Part shown: piece after piece, positions 58,030 through 64,000 of the stretch
Layout: every line of letters starts with the position of its first letter
Numbering within the stretch: position 1 is the stretch's first letter
Assembly (NCBI RefSeq): GCF_034259325.1
Contig: NZ_JAXIVS010000001.1
Span: forward strand, 496,001-560,000
Reading direction: 5' to 3'
DNA length: 64,000 nucleotides
Source: Hyalangium ruber
GTDB lineage: Bacteria > Myxococcota > Myxococcia > Myxococcales > Myxococcaceae
Notes under the pieces: model-generated
Databases searched by the model: none
What the model was told of the DNA's origin: nothing
Seen by the model: the letters and a program-made list of their open reading frames with translations, nothing else
Position numbers and translations under genes: made by a program

Positions 58030-60051
58030 ATGATCAAGAGTGACTCCCCGACCCCCGGAGCGCCGGGAACCCCTGGAGTGGACCCACTCATCGGCCGGAC
58101 GCTCAATGGCCGCTTCAGCATCACCGAGCCTATCGGTGTGGGCGGCATGGGCAAGGTGTACCGCGCCATGCAGGCGCCGCTGGATCGCGTGGTGGCCCTC
58201 AAGGTCCTCAACCCGAGCTACTCCAGCACGAAGGATCCGGGCTTCCAACAGCGCTTCCTGCGCGAGGCCTCGCTCACGTCCAAGCTCCGCCACCCCAACA
58301 CGGTGACGGTCATCGACTATGGGCAGACCGAGGACAACATCTTCTACATCGCGATGGAGTACCTGGAGGGTAGGACCCTCGCGCAGGTGCTCGCCCAGAC
58401 GGGGCCACTGCCCTGGAGCCGGGTCATCAACATCGCGCAACAGGTCTGTCGCTCGCTGCGCGAGGCGCACAGCCTGGGCATCGTCCACCGCGACCTGAAG
58501 CCGGCCAACATCATCCTGCTCAACGAGTCCGATCAGGATCTGGTGAAGGTGCTCGACTTCGGCCTGGTGAAGTCCATCGCGCCGGTGACCGAGGGCGAGG
58601 GGCAGCTCAGCCCGGAGATCACCCAGAGCGGCACCTTCCTGGGTTCGCCGCAGTACATGGCGCCCGAGCAGGCGCGCAACGTGGCCGACCCCCGCAGCGA
58701 CATCTACTCGCTGGGCGTGGTGCTCTACCAGATGCTGCAGGGGCGCCCGCCGTTCATCGCGCGAGACCACCTCGAGCTCATCTTCTCCCACTGCAAGGAG
58801 CCACCCCCGCCCTTCAACTCGCTGCGGCCGTACCTGCCGGTGCCCGCGGAGATCGAAGCGGTGGTGATGCGCTGCCTGGAGAAGGAGCCCGCGCGCCGCT
58901 TCCAGTCGATGGACGAATTGCTGGAGGCGATGCGCGGGGCCAACATGGCCGCCGGCGGCCACAGCGGCGTGTTCAAGCGCCCTGCTGGAGGCGCAACCAC
59001 GGGCCCTCACCCCTCGCCCCTGTTCGCCAACACGGCGCCTCAGGACACCAACGCCTCCACCCTCGCGCTGGACATCAGCGTGGAGGTACCCGAGGCGGTG
59101 GCCAAGGCGCGCCGGCGTCGGCTGCTGGCCGTGGGGCTCGGTAGCGGCTCGGTGATCGTCGGCCTGGCGGCGGCGTTCCTCTTCCTGCGCCCCACCGCTC
59201 CGCCGCCCGAGAAGCCCGTGGCGCCCGCGACGACGGCGGTGGTCGCCCCGCCGCCCGAGAAGCCCGCCACGCCCGAGCCGCAACCCGCTCCGGCCGCGCC
59301 GCAGATGGTCCGCCTGAGGATCATGAGCGAGCCGACCGGCGCGCGCGTCTACTACAAGGGCAAGGAGCGCGGCACGACGCCGTTCGTCCTGGAGATTCCC
59401 CCAGGGCAGGACGGCACCGTCACCGCCGAGATCACCTTCGCGCTCGAGGGCTACGTGACCGAGACCGTCATCACCGGCGGCTCGGGGGACGTGGTGCTCT
59501 CGCAGAAGCTCCAGAGGCGGCGCGGCGGGGGTGGGGGTGGTGGCGGCGGTGGAGGTGGCTCGAAGGTGGAGTTCGCCGGAGGGACGGCGGACCTGGAGCC
59601 GGCCGCGGTGATGCCCACCTCGCTCTCCCCCGCCGAGCCCATCGCTCCGGCGGCCCCCGCCAACGCCCCGGCCCCGCAGCCGGCCAAGGCTCCGGAGACG
59701 GGGAGCATCGCGGCGCCCGCGACGGGGGGTAAGGTGCTCGCCGCGGCGTCGAACCAGCCCCTGCCCTACGGCGAGGGCATGAGCCGTCCGGAGCAGGTCT
59801 CGGGGAGCCGGGAGATCACCTATACCCGTGAGGCGCTCGACGCGCGGGTGCAGGGCACGATGATGGTGAAATGCACCATCACCAAGGAAGGCCGCGTGCA
59901 GAACTGCCGCGTCGTCCAGCCGCTGCCGCACATGGAGCAAGCGGTCATCACGGCCCTCCAGTCCCGCGTCTACAAGCCCATCATCTACCAGGGCCAGCCG
60001 GTGGCGGTGGACTACCTCTTCCGCATCCGGCTGGCGCTGCCCCGGCGCTGA
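58030..60051 (+). CDS. Ser/Thr protein kinase with PEGA and TonB-C-like domains
   Basis: 673 residues. The kinase domain (about 23-290) is complete: GVGGMGKVY, Lys58 in VALKVLN, HRDLKPAN with Asp155, DFGLVKS and GSPQYMAPEQ. A transmembrane helix (about 365-387) leads to a Pro-rich stretch, a PEGA domain (about 430-490; RIMSEPTGARVYYKGKERG) and a Gly-rich linker with 12 consecutive glycines. A C-terminal segment (about 595-673; TREALDARVQGTMMVKCTITKEGRVQNCRVV) resembles the TonB C-terminal domain. The kinase is cytosolic and the PEGA/TonB-like part periplasmic, so it could sense or contact the wall or an outer-membrane partner. GGGGG lies before the ATG. Confidence 0.9.
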   Translation: MIKSDSPTPGAPGTPGVDPLIGRTLNGRFSITEPIGVGGMGKVYRAMQAPLDRVVALKVLNPSYSSTKDPGFQQRFLREASLTSKLRHPNTVTVIDYGQTEDNIFYIAMEYLEGRTLAQVLAQTGPLPWSRVINIAQQVCRSLREAHSLGIVHRDLKPANIILLNESDQDLVKVLDFGLVKSIAPVTEGEGQLSPEITQSGTFLGSPQYMAPEQARNVADPRSDIYSLGVVLYQMLQGRPPFIARDHLELIFSHCKEPPPPFNSLRPYLPVPAEIEAVVMRCLEKEPARRFQSMDELLEAMRGANMAAGGHSGVFKRPAGGATTGPHPSPLFANTAPQDTNASTLALDISVEVPEAVAKARRRRLLAVGLGSGSVIVGLAAAFLFLRPTAPPPEKPVAPATTAVVAPPPEKPATPEPQPAPAAPQMVRLRIMSEPTGARVYYKGKERGTTPFVLEIPPGQDGTVTAEITFALEGYVTETVITGGSGDVVLSQKLQRRRGGGGGGGGGGGGSKVEFAGGTADLEPAAVMPTSLSPAEPIAPAAPANAPAPQPAKAPETGSIAAPATGGKVLAAASNQPLPYGEGMSRPEQVSGSREITYTREALDARVQGTMMVKCTITKEGRVQNCRVVQPLPHMEQAVITALQSRVYKPIIYQGQPVAVDYLFRIRLALPRR

Positions 60052-60066
60052 GGAACCGCGGGCGTC

Positions 60067-60981
60067 TCAGGGTTCGAGGCGCCCGCGACGGGAGCGAAGG
60101 GCCCAGGCGAGCAGCAGCACTCCGGGCAGCAGCGAGCCCGGAGCCGCCGCGCAGCCGGTGCCGACGCTCTGGCTGGAGAGCTGCTTGCTCACGGTGGAGG
60201 TCTCGGTGCATTGGGTGGGCGGCAAGCCACGCGGGTACGTGTCGCAGAAGCCCGCGGCGGAGCCCGAGTCGATGATGCGCTTGTGCGTCTCCCCCGGAGG
60301 CGCGGAGGCCTCCATGGTGGACAGCGGCTCGAACACATGGTCCAGCCCGATGGCGTGACCCACCTCGTGGGTGACGGTGTTCTGGATGTCGGTGGCGACG
60401 CACTCCGGGGAGGAGAACCCCTCGCAAGGCGGCCAGCTCACGGTGGTGAAGAGGAAGCCGAAGTCTCCGAGGGGCTGGGAGGCGTTGAGCTCGATGTCCG
60501 CGTCCAGGATGACGCCATTCTTGAAGCTGAACGTGGTGGTGGTCAGCCCGATGGTCGCCCCGCCGTGATCCCAGCACGAGTAGGCGTTGCTGCAGTCATC
60601 CGCGAAGATGCACTCGTCCTCTTCGGGCACGACATCCGGGCACGACGTCTCCCGGAAGGTGATGATGTTCTTGTTGTCCGTGGCTCCCACCACATAGCCC
60701 ACGGCGGGGCGGCTCACGTCCTCGCCCCGGACGAAGGTGACGTCACTGCAGGAGTCGGACAGCGCCTGCCAGGTCTCGAAGGCGGCGTCGATGGCGGCGA
60801 ACTCGGTGTCGCGCGGGGTGCGCAGGCTGCCGGCGGAGTCCTGGTGGTAGCGGAACTCGCGGCTGAGCCAGTTCAGGCACAGCGGCTTGCCGGGCACCAC
60901 CGTGCGCCGGTAGTTGCCCTGCGCCCCGGCGACAGGCGCCAGGAGCAGGAGCACCAGCAGACTCGGCAGGGCCCGGATCAC
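60067..60981 (-). CDS. MYXO-CTERM metzincin-type secreted metalloprotease (second of tandem pair)
   Basis: 304 residues from a GTG start. A signal peptide (LLVLLLLAPVAGA) is followed by a matrixin-like catalytic domain with HEVGHAIGLDH (His205, Glu206, His209, His215) and a Met-turn in STMEA (Met223). The C-terminus is the MYXO-CTERM type: GTGC (Cys277), a hydrophobic helix and RSRRGR, the signal for sorting to the surface by myxosortase. Many cysteines suggest disulfides. The GTG start overlaps the stop of its paralogue. A role in degrading extracellular protein, for predation or processing, is likely. Confidence 0.9.
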   Translation of the reverse strand: MIRALPSLLVLLLLAPVAGAQGNYRRTVVPGKPLCLNWLSREFRYHQDSAGSLRTPRDTEFAAIDAAFETWQALSDSCSDVTFVRGEDVSRPAVGYVVGATDNKNIITFRETSCPDVVPEEDECIFADDCSNAYSCWDHGGATIGLTTTTFSFKNGVILDADIELNASQPLGDFGFLFTTVSWPPCEGFSSPECVATDIQNTVTHEVGHAIGLDHVFEPLSTMEASAPPGETHKRIIDSGSAAGFCDTYPRGLPPTQCTETSTVSKQLSSQSVGTGCAAAPGSLLPGVLLLAWALRSRRGRLEP

Positions 60982-61892
60982 CCTCGGCGCTCCTTGCGAC
61001 GGCGGGCCCCCAGCAATAGCGCCCACCCGGCCAGAGCGGGCAGCCAGGCCTGGGCCCCAGTGCTGGCACAGCCGGTGGCCGCCTTGCGCCCCAGGAGCGA
61101 AGAGGAGCCATCGCTGTCCATGGCGTTGGGAGCGATGCAGCCCTGGCTGGCGATGCCCCTCGGGTAGGTCGTACACACGAAGTCGTGCGAGCCGGTGTCG
61201 ATGCTGCGCTTGGAGATCTCCCCCGAGGGAGCCCGCGGGTTCATCGTCGAGCCCAGCGCGTTCGTGTGGTCCAGGCCCACGAGGTGGCCGATCTCGTGCG
61301 TCATGGTGTTCTGCACGTCGGTGGACACGCAGTTCAGCCCGCCGCGCGCGGTAGGACAGGAGGGGCCGTCGGCGGTCGTGAAGTAGAAGCCGAAGGAGTT
61401 CAGCTCGATGTCGGAGTCGTAGATGATGCCGGACTTCTCGTCGTACGTGGTGAGGGTGACGGCGATGGTCTGGCTGTCATTGCTCCAGCAATCGTAGAGG
61501 TTGCCGCACGTGTCCTCCTTCCAGCACGCATCGGTGGACGGGGCGATGTCCGAGCAGCGCTTGGTGCGGAAGAGCACGAGGTTGCGGTTGTCATCGGCCT
61601 TCACGTCGTAGCCAACGTCGCGGTCATCCACCAAGCCCCCCTCCTCGAAGGTGAGGTTGCCGCAGCCGGCGAAGAGCGTCTGCCAGCTCTGGAAGGAGCG
61701 GCGCACGGCATCGAACTCGGAGCCCGAGGGCTTCGTCTCCGCATTGCCGGCGCGGTTCTGGTACCAGGTAATCTTCGGCACCGTCCAGAAGAGGCACTGG
61801 GTGGTCGGATCCCCCGCCTCCACCCGGCTGCGCACATAGGGAGCCGAGCTCTGCCCCAGCGTAAGCGCCACCATCAACGCGGCGATCTTCAC
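60978..61892 (-). CDS. MYXO-CTERM metzincin-type secreted metalloprotease (first of tandem pair)
   Basis: 304 residues from a GTG start, the same length as its downstream paralogue. A short signal peptide (VKIAALMVALTLG) precedes the catalytic domain with HEIGHLVGLDH (His199, Glu200, His203, His209) and the Met-turn in STMNP (Met217). The tail has TGC (Cys275), a hydrophobic helix and GARRRKERRG, a MYXO-CTERM sorting signal. The pair arose by tandem duplication and has diverged well beyond the zinc motif. GTGA overlaps on both sides tie it to the neighbouring genes. Confidence 0.9.
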   Translation of the reverse strand: MKIAALMVALTLGQSSAPYVRSRVEAGDPTTQCLFWTVPKITWYQNRAGNAETKPSGSEFDAVRRSFQSWQTLFAGCGNLTFEEGGLVDDRDVGYDVKADDNRNLVLFRTKRCSDIAPSTDACWKEDTCGNLYDCWSNDSQTIAVTLTTYDEKSGIIYDSDIELNSFGFYFTTADGPSCPTARGGLNCVSTDVQNTMTHEIGHLVGLDHTNALGSTMNPRAPSGEISKRSIDTGSHDFVCTTYPRGIASQGCIAPNAMDSDGSSSLLGRKAATGCASTGAQAWLPALAGWALLLGARRRKERRG

Positions 61893-62464
61893 TGGGCCTT
61901 CTCCTGCGCGGGCTGCTGGAGGGCCGTGCGGATGGCGGCCTTCAGCTCCTGCAGCGTGAGCGTGCGCTGAGTGGAAGCGGTGGGCTGGCGCGTGTCCGGG
62001 TCCAGCAGGAGCACGTCCTGGGTGTTCTCGGGCACCGCGAGCGCCGAGCGGGTGTCCGCAGCATGCCGCACCTGGTACTTGCCCTGCGCCATGCCGGTCA
62101 GTTGGAAGGCCGAGGCCCCGCGGCGATCCAGGAAGACCACCACCTCCTCGCCCTGCGTGAAGGAGGCCGAGCCGTGGGCGATCTGCCCGATGTCCCCTAC
62201 CCGTCCCCCCGCCTGGATGAGGAGCACCGTGCTGCCGGGCTTGCCCTTGAGGGCCTCGGTGACCTCGATCTCGACGTCGGTGAGGATGCGGCGACGGTCG
62301 CCGCTCCACCGGCTCTCGACGCGGCGGACCGTCCCGTGGACGACGGTGTCGGCGGTCTGGGAGAGCTCGGTAATGCCGAGCCGGAGCATCGTCGTGGCGG
62401 CCGAGGGCAGCCCTACCAGCAGCAGGGCGGCCAGGAGCGCGCGGAGCATGGAGCGCAGTGTCAT
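61889..62464 (-). CDS. Small secreted protein of the protease operon
   Basis: 191 residues. A signal peptide (MLRALLAALLLVGLPSAA) precedes a beta-rich domain (about 30-135; VHGTVRRVESRWSGDRRRILTDVEIEV, then GEEVVVFLDRRG) and a charged helical tail. No protease or binding motif is recognised. As first gene of the operon, overlapping the first protease by GTGA, it could be an inhibitor, chaperone or partner of the two proteases. The ATG at 62464 begins the signal peptide; the longer frame crosses the divergent gltX promoter. Confidence 0.75.
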   Translation of the reverse strand: MTLRSMLRALLAALLLVGLPSAATTMLRLGITELSQTADTVVHGTVRRVESRWSGDRRRILTDVEIEVTEALKGKPGSTVLLIQAGGRVGDIGQIAHGSASFTQGEEVVVFLDRRGASAFQLTGMAQGKYQVRHAADTRSALAVPENTQDVLLLDPDTRQPTASTQRTLTLQELKAAIRTALQQPAQEKAQ

Positions 62465-62496
62465 GGGGTGTACCTTCCTATGCGTCCATTGTAACC

Positions 62497-62524
62497 CATG
62501 GGCCCAGCCGCGCGCGGGCCCATG
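62497..62524. promoter_or_regulatory. Palindrome between the protease operon and gltX
   Basis: A perfect 9-bp inverted repeat (CATGGGCCC at 62497-62505 and GGGCCCATG at 62516-62524) with a 10-nt GC loop lies between the divergent starts, just upstream of the candidate gltX -35 box. It could be an operator or an RNA hairpin in the protease leader. Confidence 0.4.
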
Positions 62525-62535
62525 TTGGACGTGCG

Positions 62536-62565
62536 TTGACCATCTATCCCGCCCCTTGCTATCCC
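62536..62565 (+). promoter_or_regulatory. Candidate promoter for gltX
   Basis: TTGACC (62536-62541) and a weak TATCCC (62560-62565) are 18 bp apart. Transcription would begin close to the ATG at 62577, and no Shine-Dalgarno sequence precedes that ATG, so a leaderless or near-leaderless message is suggested. Confidence 0.3.
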
Positions 62566-62576
62566 GCGCCTCCTCT

Positions 62577-64000
62577 ATGGCCTCCGTTCCTCGCGTACGC
62601 TTCGCACCCTCTCCCACCGGCTACCTCCATATTGGCGGCGCCCGGACCGCGCTCTTCAACTACCTCTATGCGCGGCGCTTCGGCGGCGTCTTCATCCTGC
62701 GCATCGAGGACACGGACCAGGAGCGCTCCACCCCTGAGTCGCTCAAGGCCATCCTGGATGGCCTCAAGTGGCTCGGCATCGACTGGGACGAGGGCCCCGA
62801 CAAGAACGGCCCCCACGCCCCCTACTTCCAGACGCAGCGGCTGGACACCTACCGCCAGCACGCCGACCAGCTCATCGCCCAGGGCAAGGCCTACCGCTGC
62901 TACTGCACCCAGGAGGAGCTCCGCGAGCGCCGCGCCCAGGCCGAGAAGGAAGGCCGCGCCTACAAGTACGAGGGCACCTGCCGCGACCGCAAGGACGTGC
63001 CCGAGGGGCGCACTGCCGTGGTGCGCTTCAAGATGCCCTCCCAGGAGGGCACCGTCTCGTTCGATGACCTGGTGCTGGGGAAGATCTCCAAGGAGTACTC
63101 GGACCTGGATGACTGGGTCATGCTGCGCGCCGACGGCATCCCGCTCTACAACTACGGCTGCGTCATCGATGACCACCTGATGGAAATCACCCTGGTGTCG
63201 CGCGGGCAGGAGCACGTCAACTCCACCTTCCCGCAGCTGATGCTCTACCAGTCGCTCGGGTGGCAGCCGCCCCGGTTCGCCCACCTGCCGCTCATCCTCG
63301 GCGCGGACCGCGAGAAGCTCTCCAAGCGCAAGCACCCCGAGGCGGACGTCATGCAGCACGCGCGCAACGGCATCCTCCCGGAGGCGCTGCTCAACTTCGT
63401 CATCCGCCTGGGCTGGAGCCATGGCAATGACGAGGTCATCACCCGCCAGCAGATGATGGAGTGGTTCGACTTCAAGGACGTGGGCTCCACCTCGGGCGTG
63501 TGGAACCCGGACAAGCTGCAGTGGCTCAACCAGCAGTACTTCAAGACACTGCCCCCGGCGCAGATCGCCACGCGCCTGGCCACCTTCCTCGACCGTCGCG
63601 GCTTCCGCCTCGACTGGGGTGACCCCCGAGGCCCTCAGTTCGTGATGGCCTTCCGCGAGCGCGCCAAGACGCTCGAGGAGATGGCCGACATGGCCGTGCC
63701 CTACCTCAAGCAGGGTGTGACGCTGGACGAGAAGGCGGCCGCCAAGCACCTCACGGCGGAGTCCCTGCCGCTGGTGCGCCAGGTGCGCGAGGCCGTGGCC
63801 GCCCTGACCGACTGGAACGTGCCGGCGCTGGATGCCGTCATCAAGTCCGTGAGCGAGCGGGCAAGCGTGGGCATGGGCAAGGTGGCCCAGCCGGTGCGCG
63901 TGGCGGTGACGGGCAACACCACCAGCCCGGGCATCGGCGAGACGCTCCTGCTGATGGGCAGGGACGAGGCGCTGCGCCGCCTGGACGCCGCGCTGTCGCG
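62577..64000 (+). CDS. gltX: Glutamyl-tRNA synthetase (3' end outside window)
   Basis: 474 codons are visible without a stop, close to full length (about 470-490). The class I motif FAPSPTGYLHIGGARTALFN begins at residue 9, with FILRIEDTDQERS near 38-50, zinc-type cysteines (YRCYC near 108 and TCRD near 133) and the KLSKRK variant of KMSKS near 250. The enzyme charges tRNA-Glu. The start MASVPRVRFAPSPTG is typical. It is divergent from the protease operon with 112 bp between starts. Confidence 0.95.
   Translation, partial: MASVPRVRFAPSPTGYLHIGGARTALFNYLYARRFGGVFILRIEDTDQERSTPESLKAILDGLKWLGIDWDEGPDKNGPHAPYFQTQRLDTYRQHADQLIAQGKAYRCYCTQEELRERRAQAEKEGRAYKYEGTCRDRKDVPEGRTAVVRFKMPSQEGTVSFDDLVLGKISKEYSDLDDWVMLRADGIPLYNYGCVIDDHLMEITLVSRGQEHVNSTFPQLMLYQSLGWQPPRFAHLPLILGADREKLSKRKHPEADVMQHARNGILPEALLNFVIRLGWSHGNDEVITRQQMMEWFDFKDVGSTSGVWNPDKLQWLNQQYFKTLPPAQIATRLATFLDRRGFRLDWGDPRGPQFVMAFRERAKTLEEMADMAVPYLKQGVTLDEKAAAKHLTAESLPLVRQVREAVAALTDWNVPALDAVIKSVSERASVGMGKVAQPVRVAVTGNTTSPGIGETLLLMGRDEALRRLDAALS

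Noticed and set aside
59526-59562. G-rich tract in the Ser/Thr kinase gene as a G-quadruplex regulatory element
   Set aside because: It encodes a run of 12 glycines in a linker; the coding explanation is sufficient and the position mid-gene does not suggest regulation.

Overview
The window is GC-rich, densely coded chromosomal DNA that looks like a fruiting myxobacterium of the Cystobacterineae (Myxococcus, Archangium, Cystobacter, Hyalangium or Stigmatella type). The evidence is two proteases ending in MYXO-CTERM-type sorting tails, an MglA-like Ras GTPase, a DUF4388 protein, a Ser/Thr kinase fused to output domains, a FrzE-like hybrid CheA, a many-PAS histidine kinase and a lipoprotein polymorphic toxin. 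The genus cannot be fixed from this sequence. No rRNA, tRNA, CRISPR array, insertion sequence or prophage was seen, and no gene-free gap exceeds 300 bases.

Layout. Bases 1-3,600: the tail of an unknown gene and a soluble six-PAS histidine kinase. 3,806-7,520: a hypothetical protein, then a divergent lipoprotein toxin with a nuclease-like C-terminus and a probable immunity gene, resembling the SitA/SitI kin-discrimination toxins of Myxococcus. 7,616-9,332: five small membrane or stress proteins. 9,472-15,553: an EEP-family hydrolase, M23 peptidase, crotonase with TetR regulator, a large Ig-like lipoprotein and an XRE regulator. 15,580-23,290: envelope and primary metabolism (LptD, an AMIN-domain protein, alpha/beta hydrolase, FolC, AccD). 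23,338-27,178: a cAMP cassette of CHASE2 adenylate cyclase, Crp-like regulator and class II phosphodiesterase-like enzyme.

27,268-33,000: PurM-PurN-DUF523, a HAD phosphatase, a GNAT acetyltransferase, a FAD oxidoreductase and L28. 32,998-36,281: MurQ, AnmK and an MglA-like GTPase with overlapping stop and start codons, linking cell-wall recycling to a small GTPase. 36,287-40,950: a DUF4388 protein, a metalloenzyme, a zinc-protease lipoprotein and a secreted TldD-like protease. 41,053-44,516: a nucleotide-sugar dehydrogenase and a heparinase-like lyase behind a well-spaced sigma-54 promoter. 44,695-50,316: a pseudokinase-like HisKA protein and an ABC transporter whose permease is fused to an M1 aminopeptidase.

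50,333-57,791 is a six-gene chemosensory operon (CheW, CheR-TPR, MCP, CheY, CheW, CheA-REC) without cheB. Divergent from it is a Ser/Thr kinase carrying PEGA and TonB-C-like domains. 60,067-62,464 is a coupled three-gene operon for a small secreted protein and two 304-residue metzincin proteases. The window ends inside gltX. Many genes are joined by ATGA or GTGA overlaps, so operon assignments are fairly firm. Functions are inferred from motifs read by eye; no database search was run.
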